Below the pieces are notes generated by a model, which did not search any database, was not told the DNA's origin, and saw nothing but the letters and a program-made list of their open reading frames with translations. Below are positions 1-6,976 of a stretch of DNA of 15,060 nucleotides, piece by piece. Within the stretch, counting starts at the first letter, position 1, and each line of letters opens with the position of its first letter. Location: NCBI GenBank assembly GCA_937926415.1, contig CALBAF010000416.1, forward strand, positions 1 to 15,060, written 5' to 3'. The translations under genes were made by a program, and so were the position numbers. The DNA comes from an uncultured Actinomyces sp. GTDB taxonomy: Bacteria > Actinomycetota > Actinomycetes > Actinomycetales > Actinomycetaceae.

Positions 1-298
1 AGGCCTGCCCGACTCGGCGTGTGGGCTCCGTCAGGGCGACGAGGCCGTGGTGGGCTCCCAGCTCGACGAGGGCGAGCGCTCCGGCGCCGTCGGAAGTGAC
101 AAGTCGGCGCGCGCGCCGCCCGCCCGTAGAAACAGAGTGTTCCGCTTCCGCGATGACCCCGGCTTCGACGAGGCGAGACACAGCGGCCGACACCGTTGAC
201 GGTGCGAGGCCCGTTTGCTTGACAATCGCGGGCCTGGTGTCCGCTTGACCGGAGCCAATCAGCGTCAGAACAGTCTCGTCGACATCATGCGTGGCCAT
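1..298 (-). CDS. ROK-family transcriptional regulator, N-terminal part (runs off the left edge)
   Basis: The minus strand is open from ATG at 298 to the window edge, giving 99 codons of a longer protein. Residues about 20-55 form a winged helix-turn-helix, with TGLAPSTVSAAVSRLVEAG as the recognition part. It is followed by a GGRRARRL turn and ALALVELGAHHGLVALTEP, which matches the first strand of the ROK sugar-kinase-like domain (known members read GRPPxxL...GVDLGAHH.RVALTD). A clear AGGAGG at 303-308 sits 4 bases before the start. ROK repressors such as NagC, Mlc and XylR sense sugars or sugar phosphates. This gene is divergent from the opp operon across a 249-base control region, so it may regulate that operon and itself. 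The kinase-like sensor domain lies outside the window, so the ligand cannot be judged. Confidence 0.85.
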   Translation of the reverse strand, partial: MATHDVDETVLTLIGSGQADTRPAIVKQTGLAPSTVSAAVSRLVEAGVIAEAEHSVSTGGRRARRLVTSDGAGALALVELGAHHGLVALTEPTRRVGQA

Positions 299-323
299 GA
301 CACCTCCTCTAAGTACGTATGCA

Positions 324-339
324 GTAACTACAACGTTAC
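324..339. promoter_or_regulatory. Candidate operator, GTAAC / GTTAC inverted repeat
   Basis: GTAAC (324-328) and GTTAC (335-339) are inverted around six bases, and the right half contains AACGTT (332-337). It lies in the 5' leader of the ROK gene, downstream of its TATAAT. The position fits an autoregulatory operator, but this is inferred from symmetry alone. Confidence 0.3.
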
Positions 340-367
340 ACCGCGCTCACCGTTGAGAACATGATCA

Positions 368-373
368 ATTATA
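368..373 (-). promoter_or_regulatory. -10 box for the ROK regulator gene
   Basis: Read on the minus strand this is a perfect TATAAT, 70 bases upstream of the regulator ATG. No good -35 hexamer is seen 16-18 bases further upstream. That position falls inside the inverted repeat at 381-403, which suggests regulated or activator-dependent use. Confidence 0.45.
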
Positions 374-380
374 CCTCACC

Positions 381-403
381 GAAGAAAGTTCGACACTTCT
401 TTC
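381..403. promoter_or_regulatory. Candidate operator in the ROK/opp divergent region
   Basis: GAAGAAAGT and ACTTCTTTC flank a five-base centre (TCGAC). Seven of nine arm positions pair, with one A/C mismatch and one G/T. It covers the expected -35 position of the ROK promoter and lies about 75 bases upstream of the opp -10 box. An AT-rich dyad here fits a ROK-type site; no experimental motif is being matched. Confidence 0.3.
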
Positions 404-455
404 GCCGAAATATCTTGTTATTTTTTCGTAACATTCCACATTTTGGCCAAAGTGG

Positions 456-484
456 CAACATTCGCCGACGAAGTGTCATATGAT
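456..484 (+). promoter_or_regulatory. Candidate promoter of the opp operon
   Basis: TATGAT at 479-484 is a good -10 box (5 of 6). CAACAT at 456-461, 17 bases upstream, would be a weak -35. Transcription would begin near 490, leaving a leader of about 57 bases that contains the palindrome at 525-536. The region is much more AT-rich than the genes. Confidence 0.4.
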
Positions 485-524
485 TAATGTCATCTGACTG
501 GGTTGTCATCCGTCAGTGTCCCTG

Positions 525-536
525 ATCAACGTTGAT
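525..536. promoter_or_regulatory. Perfect 12-bp palindrome ATCAACGTTGAT before oppA
   Basis: ATCAACGTTGAT is its own reverse complement and is centred on AACGTT, the core also found in the operator-like sites upstream of chvE and araD. It sits between the candidate promoter and the GGAG ribosome site (539-542), where a bound repressor could block elongation or the leader could be controlled. It could be a LacI-family site. Confidence 0.4.
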
Positions 537-547
537 TTGGAGCAGTC

Positions 548-2371
548 ATGAACCTTAGAAAGAAGCGGTGGATGGTCACCGGCGCGGCCCTCGCAATGGT
601 CGCATCTCTCGGCCTGTCCGCCTGTGGCGGCGGCAGCAGCAGTAGCAGCAGCAGCGGCGGCGGCCAGGCAGCCAACTCGGAAACCGGAAAGAACGAGGTC
701 ACGATGGCCTCGCGTACCCCCAACTGGATCTTCCCGGTCTCGGCAAAGGGCTACACGCAGGGCGAGAACGGCCAGTTCATCCAGGCGATGTACCGCCCGC
801 TCTTCGCCTACAAGTCCACCTCTGAAACCCCTTACAAGATCAACCTCGACAAGTCTCTGGGCACCGTTCCCGAGGTCTCCGAGGACGGTCTGACCTACAC
901 CATCAAGCTGCGCGACGACGCCAAGTGGTCCGACGGCACGCCCGTCACCACCCGCGACATCGAGTTCTGGTGGAACCTCGTCACCAACAACAAGGACGAA
1001 TGGGCCTCCTACAAGAAGGGCTTCTTCCCCGACGGTGCCGATCTGAAGATCATCGACGATCACACCTTCTCGATCACCACCGAGACCAAGTTCGCCCCGG
1101 CCTGGTTCATTGACAACCAGATCAACAAGGTCGCCCTGCTCCCCCAGCACGCCTGGGACAAGACCAGCGCCGACGAGACCGTCTCCGACCTGGACCGCAC
1201 CCCCGAGGGCGCGAAGGCCGTCTTCGCCTACCTGCAGGGCGAGGCCAAGAACCTGTCCTCCTACGCCACCAACCCGCTGTGGCAGACGGTGAACGGCCCC
1301 TGGAAGCTCGCGGAGTTCACCCCCGACCAGGGCCTCAAGCTCGTCCCCAACGAGAACTACTGGGGCAAGGACAAGCCCAAGATCGACGCGCTGATCTACA
1401 AGGCATTCACGGGTGACGACGCCGAGTTCAACTCCGTGCGTTCGGGTTCCATCGACTTCGGTTACATCCCGGCCGCGCAGTACAACCAGCGCAAGGCCGT
1501 CGAGGACAAGGGCTACAACGTTTTCCTGTGGCCCGGCAACTCCATCACCTACCTGGCCCTGAACTTCCACGACAAGGCCCCCGGCTCGAAGTTCATCAAG
1601 CAGAAGTACATCCGCCAGGCGATGCAGCAGCTGATCGACCAGCCGACCCTGTCTGAGAAGATCTGGTCCGGCACCGCCTCCCCGACCTGTGGCCCCGTCC
1701 CGATGCCCGCCGAAAAGACCGGCACCACCGAGGGCTGCGTCTACAAGTTCGATCCGGAAGCCGCCAAGAAGCTCCTCGAGGACCACGGCTGGAAGGTCGT
1801 GCCCGACGGCGAAACCACCTGCGAGAACCCCGGCACCGGCGCCAACCAGTGTGGCGAGGGCATCGCGGCCGGCGACAAGCTGAGCTTCAAGCTCGTCTCC
1901 CAGTCGGGCTTCGTCTCCACGCACCAGATGTTCGAGGAGATCATCTCCCAGTTCGGCAAGCTCGGTATCAAGATCGACATGAACGAGGTCCCCGACTCGG
2001 TCGGCGCCTCGCAGGCATGTGACGACGAGACCCCCTGCACCTGGGACCTGTCCTTCTTCGGATCCCAGACCTCGTGGGGCTTCCCGATCTATGCCTCCGG
2101 CGAGCGCCTCTTCGCCTCTGACGCTCCCGTCAACCTCGGCCAGTACAAGAACCCCGAGGCTGACAAGCTCATCGAAGAGTCGACCCGCTCCTCCGAGCCC
2201 AACGCTCTCCAGGCATACAACGACTACCTCGCGGAGGACCTCCCCGTTCTGTGGATGCCCAACCCGTTCTACCAGATCACCGCAGTGAAGAAGACGCTCG
2301 ACCTGGGCGAGCTCGACGCCACCGGCGACACCTGGCCCGAGGATTGGTCGTGGTCGACCGAAGGTAAGTAA
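548..2371 (+). CDS. oppA: Peptide/nickel-type ABC transporter substrate-binding lipoprotein
   Basis: A 607-residue extracellular solute-binding protein of family 5 (SBP_bac_5, OppA/DppA type), which captures the ligand outside the membrane and delivers it to OppBC. A basic start (MNLRKKRW), a hydrophobic stretch and the lipobox LSAC give a lipidated Cys26, followed by a Gly/Ser linker (27-39). Residues 78-145 carry the family's early motif (YRPLFAYK, LTYTIKLRDDAKWSDGTPV). Three close cysteine pairs, C381/C397, C425/C435 and C491/C497, could be disulfides. GGAG at 539-542 supports this ATG. The gene is first in the opp operon and is followed by a strong hairpin. Ligand type is uncertain: the family mainly takes peptides, but some members bind oligosaccharides or nickel, and a divergent ROK regulator makes a glycan ligand possible. 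Confidence 0.9.
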   Translation: MNLRKKRWMVTGAALAMVASLGLSACGGGSSSSSSSGGGQAANSETGKNEVTMASRTPNWIFPVSAKGYTQGENGQFIQAMYRPLFAYKSTSETPYKINLDKSLGTVPEVSEDGLTYTIKLRDDAKWSDGTPVTTRDIEFWWNLVTNNKDEWASYKKGFFPDGADLKIIDDHTFSITTETKFAPAWFIDNQINKVALLPQHAWDKTSADETVSDLDRTPEGAKAVFAYLQGEAKNLSSYATNPLWQTVNGPWKLAEFTPDQGLKLVPNENYWGKDKPKIDALIYKAFTGDDAEFNSVRSGSIDFGYIPAAQYNQRKAVEDKGYNVFLWPGNSITYLALNFHDKAPGSKFIKQKYIRQAMQQLIDQPTLSEKIWSGTASPTCGPVPMPAEKTGTTEGCVYKFDPEAAKKLLEDHGWKVVPDGETTCENPGTGANQCGEGIAAGDKLSFKLVSQSGFVSTHQMFEEIISQFGKLGIKIDMNEVPDSVGASQACDDETPCTWDLSFFGSQTSWGFPIYASGERLFASDAPVNLGQYKNPEADKLIEESTRSSEPNALQAYNDYLAEDLPVLWMPNPFYQITAVKKTLDLGELDATGDTWPEDWSWSTEGK

Positions 2372-2392
2372 ACCTTCGCCTTGACGCCTTAC

Positions 2393-2432
2393 GGGGCAGG
2401 CGCCCGCACCCGCACATGCGGGCGCCTGCCCC
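2393..2432 (+). terminator. GC-rich hairpin between oppA and oppB (attenuator or mRNA-stabilising)
   Basis: The arms GGGGCAGGCGCCCGCA (2393-2408) and TGCGGGCGCCTGCCCC (2417-2432) form a perfect 16-bp stem with an 8-base loop. There is no T-run after it (CTTACTG follows), and oppB starts only 18 bases later. Partial termination or 3' protection of the oppA message would yield more binding protein than permease, a known arrangement in ABC operons. Confidence 0.75.
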
Positions 2433-2440
2433 CTTACTGT

Positions 2441-2444
2441 GGAG
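2441..2444 (+). promoter_or_regulatory. Ribosome binding site that decides the oppB start
   Basis: GGAG lies six bases before ATG 2451. An in-frame GTG at 2439 overlaps this site and would have no site of its own, so ATG 2451 is preferred. Confidence 0.65.
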
Positions 2445-2450
2445 TTCGCA

Positions 2451-3410
2451 ATGATCCAATTCATCCTCAAACGCCTCGGCCAGGCAGTCGTCGTTGTCTT
2501 CCTGGTCACCATCATCACCTTCATCCTCCTCCAGTCTCAGCCGGGCGGCGCAGCCCGAGCGGCACTCGGTAAGGATGCGACCCAAGAACAGCTCGCGGCC
2601 TTCGACCACGAAAACGGATACGACCGGCCCATCCCCGAGCAGTACGTCAACTACCTGAACAAAATTGCGCACGGCGACTTCGGCTACTCCTACCAGCACA
2701 ACCAGTCCGTGAACGACCTGCTGGCCGCCCGCCTGCCGCGCACCATCTTCCTGTCTCTCCTGTCCACCATCCTGGCTCTCATCGTCGCGATCCCCCTGGG
2801 CGTGTGGCAGGCCGTCAAGAGAAATAAAGCGCCCGACTACATCGTGACGATCGCGTGTCTGCTCGCCTACTCGACGCCGATCTTCTTCGCGGGCCTCCTC
2901 CTCATCGTCCTCTTCTCCCAGGTGTGGCCCATCCTGCCCAACGATGCCCCGCAGGGCGAGGCCCTGTCGGTCATGTGGGAGCAGTGGGACCACCTGGTTC
3001 TGCCCGTGTGTGCCCTCTCGATCGGCACGATCGCCGCCTACGCGCGCTACGTGCGCTCCTCGATGGTGGACAACCTCAACGAGCAGTACGTCCGCACCGC
3101 TCGCGCGAAGGGCCTGTCGGAGTTCCGCGTCGTCTTCGTGCACACGCTGCGCAACGCCATGTTCCCCGTCATCACGATGATCGGCCTGTACATCCCCGCG
3201 ATGTTCTGTGGCGCCCTCGTCATCGAAACGCTCTTCAACTTCAACGGCATGGGCTACATGTACTACCAGGCGACCGGCAGGCGCGACTACCCGATTCTCC
3301 TCGGCGTCGCCCTGATCGTCTCCTTCGCGACCGTCATCGGCGCGCTCCTGGCAGACTTCCTCTACGCCCTCGCTGATCCCCGTATCCGACTGGCAGGACG
3401 TGCCAAATGA
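2451..3410 (+). CDS. oppB: Peptide-type ABC transporter permease, OppB/DppB
   Basis: A 319-residue inner-membrane permease of the binding-protein-dependent family (BPD_transp_1). It opens with MIQFILKRLGQ, typical of OppB, followed by membrane segments at about 9-28, 98-118, 131-155, 183-203, 238-262 and 281-306, the usual six. The cytoplasmic coupling (EAA) loop is at about 212-240 (QYVRTARAKGLSEF...LRNAMFPV), with the conserved alanine-glycine spacing that contacts the ATPase. The N-terminal soluble part (30-97) ends in GDFGYSYQHNQSV, the family's gating-region motif. It would pair with OppC to form the channel. Its last four bases overlap the oppC start (ATGA), indicating translational coupling. 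Confidence 0.92.
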   Translation: MIQFILKRLGQAVVVVFLVTIITFILLQSQPGGAARAALGKDATQEQLAAFDHENGYDRPIPEQYVNYLNKIAHGDFGYSYQHNQSVNDLLAARLPRTIFLSLLSTILALIVAIPLGVWQAVKRNKAPDYIVTIACLLAYSTPIFFAGLLLIVLFSQVWPILPNDAPQGEALSVMWEQWDHLVLPVCALSIGTIAAYARYVRSSMVDNLNEQYVRTARAKGLSEFRVVFVHTLRNAMFPVITMIGLYIPAMFCGALVIETLFNFNGMGYMYYQATGRRDYPILLGVALIVSFATVIGALLADFLYALADPRIRLAGRAK

Positions 3411-4306
3411 CCACCGCAACCGCACCCATCACCGCGCCGGCCAAGGCGCGCTCCGCCCGCAAGTCGACGAAGCTGCAGGGCCTGCAGGTCTTCATGGAGA
3501 ACAAGCTCGCCGTCTTCGGCGTGTGCCTGATCCTCATCCTGATGGCCTTCTCGTTCATCGGCCCCATGTTCTACGTGACCGACCAGATCCACACGGACCT
3601 GTCGAACTCGGCCCTGCCCCCCTCCGCGGAGCATCCGCTCGGCACCGACATGGTTGGATACGATCAGCTCGGACGCCTCATGAAGGGCGGTCAGACCTCG
3701 ATCATCGTCGGTCTGTTCGCCGGCATCTTCGCCACCACGATCGGCACGCTCTACGGCGCGATCGCCGGCTTCGTGGGTGGCTGGATCGACGCGATCATGA
3801 TGCGCATCGTCGACGCGCTCATGTCCGTGCCCGTCCTGTTCCTCTTCATGCTGATCGCCACGATGATCCCGCCGACCGTCCCGGTCCTCATCATCATCAT
3901 GTCGGCCCTGTCCTGGCTGGGTACGTCCCGACTGATTCGAGGCGAGGCCCTGTCCCTGCGCACGCGCGAGTACGTTGTCGCGATGCGCGGCATGGGCGGC
4001 TCGATGCCCCGAGCGATCCGGACGCACATCGTCCGTAACACGATCGGTACCGTCATCGTCAACGCGACTTTCCAGGTCGCAGACGCCGTCCTCTACGTCG
4101 CCTACCTGTCGTTCCTCGGCCTGGGCGCGCAGCCTCCCGCCACTGACTGGGGAGCCATGCTCTCCAACAGCCAGTCGCACGTCTACTCGGGCAACTGGTG
4201 GCTGCTCTACCCGCCGGGCGTCCTCATCATCCTGCTGGTCCTGTCGTTCAACTTCATCGGCGACGGCCTGCGTGACGCCTTCGAAGTTCGACTGCGCAAG
4301 AGGTGA
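3407..4306 (+). CDS. oppC: Peptide-type ABC transporter permease, OppC/DppC
   Basis: A 299-residue partner permease. After a 30-residue cytoplasmic tail rich in Ala, Lys and Arg there is a first membrane helix (about 33-55), then HPLGTDMVGYDQLGRLM at 76-92, the hallmark that precedes the transport domain in DppC/OppC proteins. Further helices follow at about 98-124, 138-168, 212-238 and 268-285. The EAA coupling loop is at 187-215 (TREYVVAMRGMGGSMPRAI). The start overlaps the oppB stop by four bases, and the ATPase gene follows after 10 bases. Together they should form the membrane core of the importer. Confidence 0.92.
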   Translation: MTTATAPITAPAKARSARKSTKLQGLQVFMENKLAVFGVCLILILMAFSFIGPMFYVTDQIHTDLSNSALPPSAEHPLGTDMVGYDQLGRLMKGGQTSIIVGLFAGIFATTIGTLYGAIAGFVGGWIDAIMMRIVDALMSVPVLFLFMLIATMIPPTVPVLIIIMSALSWLGTSRLIRGEALSLRTREYVVAMRGMGGSMPRAIRTHIVRNTIGTVIVNATFQVADAVLYVAYLSFLGLGAQPPATDWGAMLSNSQSHVYSGNWWLLYPPGVLIILLVLSFNFIGDGLRDAFEVRLRKR

Positions 4307-4316
4307 GCACTGAACT

Positions 4317-6368
4317 ATGAATACTCCACTCCTTCAGATCAAAGATCTGCACACCGATATTGAGATCCGCAACGGCGTGGTTCGCGCCCTTTCGGGTGTC
4401 GACCTGCACGTGAACCCGGGCGAGACCCTGGGCATCGTGGGCGAGTCCGGCTCGGGCAAGACCATGACGGCGCTGTCCCTCATGGGCCTCCTGCCCCAGG
4501 GCGGCAAGGTCTCCTCCGGCTCGATCATCCTCGACGGACAGGACCTCACCCAGCTGCCCCTCAAGGAGAAGCGTAAGCTGCGCGGCACCAAGGTCGGCAT
4601 GATCTTCCAGGATCCGCTCACCTCCCTGAACCCGACCATGAAGATCGGTCTTCAGGTGTGCGAGCCGCTGCGCGTGCACGAGAAGCTCTCGAAGAGGGAA
4701 GCCCTCGCACGCGCCGTCGAGATCCTCAAGCGCGTCGGCATGCCTCGTCCCGAGGTGGTCATCAACAACTACCCGCACCAGCTCTCGGGCGGTATGCGTC
4801 AGCGCGTCATGATCGCCATGGCTCTCGTGTGCAAGCCGCGCATCCTCATCGCGGACGAGCCGACGACGGCCCTGGACGTGACGACGCAGATGCAGATCCT
4901 CGACCTCATCGACGAGCTGCGCGACGAGTACAAGATGGGCGTCATCCTCATCACCCACGACCTGGGTGTCGTGGCCGGTCACACGGACCGTGTCGCCGTC
5001 ATGTACGCCGGCCGCATCGTCGAGACCGCTCCGACGAAGACGCTGTTCACCGAGCCGAAGCACCGCTACACGAGCTCGCTCATGGCTGCACTGCCCGAGC
5101 GCGCCCTGGCGGCCGGCACCAAGCTCTTCTCGATCCCCGGCGCTCCCCCGTCGCTGACCAACCTGCCGAAGGGATGCCGCTTCGCGGCCCGCTGCCTGTG
5201 GGCCACCGACGAGTGCCGCGCCGGCTACCCGGACCTGAGCGGGGACGGCTCCCACACCTTCTCCTGCTTCCACCCGGTGCAGGAGGGCGACGAGTCCCCC
5301 GCGGTCCTCCAGGGCAAGCTGGATTCCACCAGCGCCGAAGGAGCAGCCTCGGACGTTCCGCAGATCTCCCAGGAGGTTCTGCTCGACGTCAAGGAGGCCT
5401 CACGCGAGTACGAGTCGGCAGGCTCTGGCTTCTTCAAGCGCGAGAAGGGCGTCGTTTCCGCCGTCGACCGCGTGTCAATCACGGTCAAGAAGGGCGAGAC
5501 CTACGGCCTCGTCGGCGAGTCCGGCTGCGGTAAGTCCACCGTGGGCCGCCTCATTGCTGGCCTCGAGCCCCCGTCGGGCGGCGCCATCGAGCTCGATGGA
5601 CGCGACCTGGCTAAGCTCAAGGGACGCGACGCAGTGCGCATCCACCGCGACGTGCAGATGATGTTCCAGGACTCCTACGCGGCAATGGACCCGCGCATGC
5701 GCATCGACCAGATCCTGGCCGAGCCCATGAGCATCCAGAAGACCGGTAACGCTCGCCAGATCGCCGAGCGCATCATGGAGATCCTCGAGCAGGTCGGCCT
5801 GACCGAGGAGATCCTGGACCGCTACCCGCACGAGTTCTCTGGCGGACAGCTCCAGCGCATCGGCTTCGCCCGTTCGCTGACCCTGGCCCCCGACCTCATC
5901 GTGGCGGACGAGCCCGTCTCCGCACTCGACGTCTCCGTCCAGGCGCAGGTCCTCAACCTCATGAAGGACCTGCAGCAGGAGCTCGGCCTGTCCTACCTGT
6001 TCATCAGCCACGACCTGGCGGTCGTCCAGTACATGGCCGATCGCATCGGCGTCATGTACCTGGGTCGCATCGTCGAGGAGGGCCCCGCTCACGAGGTCGT
6101 CAAGAACCCGAAGCACCCCTACACGAAGGCACTCATCGACTCAATCCCCGTGCCGGACCCCGAGTTCGTGCACGACGAGAGTGCCATCAAGCTCACCGGT
6201 GAGCCGCCGAGCGCCGTCAACCCGCCCCAGGGTTGCCGCTTCCGCCCGCGCTGCCCGTTCGCTGGCGAGGAGTGCAAGGTGCAGCCCATGCTCACGGACG
6301 AGACGCACCGCGTGGCATGCCATCACCCGCTCCTGACGCTGAGCGTCAAGGAAGAGGTGAACGCCTAA
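4317..6368 (+). CDS. oppDF: Fused OppD-OppF peptide-type ABC transporter ATPase
   Basis: A single 683-residue chain carries both ATPases that power the importer. The first half has Walker A GESGSGKT (42-49), Q-loop FQDP (98-100), signature LSGGMRQR (156-163), Walker B ILIADE (176-181) and H-loop His214. The second has GESGCGKST (400-408), FSGGQLQR (507-514), LIVADE (527-532) and SHD with His565. Each half ends in the oligopeptide-transporter C-terminal domain with four cysteines: C287, C293, C300, C317 and C640, C646, C653, C668. In some DppD/OppD proteins such cysteines bind a [4Fe-4S] cluster. A linker of about 30 residues (323-352) joins the halves. GAGGTGAG just upstream is the ribosome site. 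The fusion is common in Actinobacteria. It is the last gene of the operon and is followed by a hairpin. Confidence 0.93.
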   Translation: MNTPLLQIKDLHTDIEIRNGVVRALSGVDLHVNPGETLGIVGESGSGKTMTALSLMGLLPQGGKVSSGSIILDGQDLTQLPLKEKRKLRGTKVGMIFQDPLTSLNPTMKIGLQVCEPLRVHEKLSKREALARAVEILKRVGMPRPEVVINNYPHQLSGGMRQRVMIAMALVCKPRILIADEPTTALDVTTQMQILDLIDELRDEYKMGVILITHDLGVVAGHTDRVAVMYAGRIVETAPTKTLFTEPKHRYTSSLMAALPERALAAGTKLFSIPGAPPSLTNLPKGCRFAARCLWATDECRAGYPDLSGDGSHTFSCFHPVQEGDESPAVLQGKLDSTSAEGAASDVPQISQEVLLDVKEASREYESAGSGFFKREKGVVSAVDRVSITVKKGETYGLVGESGCGKSTVGRLIAGLEPPSGGAIELDGRDLAKLKGRDAVRIHRDVQMMFQDSYAAMDPRMRIDQILAEPMSIQKTGNARQIAERIMEILEQVGLTEEILDRYPHEFSGGQLQRIGFARSLTLAPDLIVADEPVSALDVSVQAQVLNLMKDLQQELGLSYLFISHDLAVVQYMADRIGVMYLGRIVEEGPAHEVVKNPKHPYTKALIDSIPVPDPEFVHDESAIKLTGEPPSAVNPPQGCRFRPRCPFAGEECKVQPMLTDETHRVACHHPLLTLSVKEEVNA

Positions 6369-6393
6369 CACACACGTTCATGCGAACTCCATG

Positions 6394-6431
6394 CGTTGCC
6401 CCCGGCCCGCTCAAGCGGACCGGGGGCAACG
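6394..6431 (+). terminator. Terminator hairpin after oppDF
   Basis: CGTTGCCCCCGG (6394-6405) pairs perfectly with CCGGGGGCAACG (6420-6431). The 14-base interior can fold further (CCGC/GCGG around TCAA). It starts 25 bases after the oppDF stop. No T-run follows, which is common for actinobacterial terminators. Confidence 0.75.
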
Positions 6432-6543
6432 TCATGCGCGACAGCTAGATCAACGGGCCGCTAAGCGCGTCTGAAGGGCGCAGGGCTGTGTCGCCCTCCT
6501 GATGCCCACCGCTGCCCCTCAGACAGGATGCGCCCCAGCGCGA

Positions 6544-6623
6544 AGATTCCACCTGATCGGGAGCATTCAACCCGTTAGGGAAGATTCAACCCGATCAGAA
6601 GGGGTTGAATCTTCCCGATCGGG
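6544..6623. repeat. 19-base tandem repeat cluster ending in an inverted copy
   Basis: There are three direct copies at exact 19-base steps: AGATTCCACCTGATCGGGA (6544-6562), GCATTCAACCCGTTAGGGA (6563-6581) and AGATTCAACCCGATCAGAA (6582-6600). An inverted copy follows at 6602-6620, which reads GATCGGGAAGATTCAACCC on the minus strand. The last direct and the inverted copy form a perfect 15-bp stem (6578-6592 with 6602-6616, 9-base loop). It could be a protein-binding array, a structured RNA or an intergenic repeat family; nothing visible decides between these. Confidence 0.75.
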
Positions 6624-6895
6624 TGTAACACCTCATCAGGCACAAGCGTCGTCGCGGAGCTGGCCACTCGTGACCTCCCCCGTCATTGCTGGCGACGCCC
6701 TACCGACGTTTATCGGCACCCTGCCGGGCAGTCATGCACTAGTGAGGGAATATGACACCAGGGGTCATGGCGGGGGTTTTGCAGCATGAGGAGCCTCCCT
6801 TCGGCGTGTCGCCGGCGTGTCGCGCCCCTAGTGACACCATTTCCCCCGTTTGGTGGTGGTGAGGCAGCGGCTTGAGGCTGTGTGGCCGCCAAAGT

Positions 6896-6952
6896 GCAGA
6901 CCACCTCGACAAAAGCCGGTGAAAACGGGCTGTTGTGGATGAGGTGGTCTGC
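6896..6952. repeat. Long imperfect inverted repeat (hairpin)
   Basis: GCAGACCACCTC (6896-6907) and GAGGTGGTCTGC (6941-6952) are perfectly inverted. Inside them ACAA/TTGT and AGCC/GGCT continue the pairing with small interior loops, leaving a GGTGAAAACG-type tip. It is too far from a gene end to be an obvious terminator. It could be a REP- or MITE-like intergenic element or part of a non-coding RNA. Confidence 0.65.
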
Positions 6953-6976
6953 GTTGTGGGCACAACGGTGCCTGGC

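Noticed and set aside
2439..2450. GTG start giving a four-residue longer OppB
   Set aside because: The GTG overlaps the GGAG that serves ATG 2451 and has no site of its own; OppB proteins usually begin at the MIxFIxKR position.
506..2524. 672-residue open frame on the minus strand across oppA
   Set aside because: It mirrors oppA in a GC-rich genome with strong third-base bias. It lacks a ribosome site, and its translation is Leu/Val/Gly/Asp-rich without a domain.
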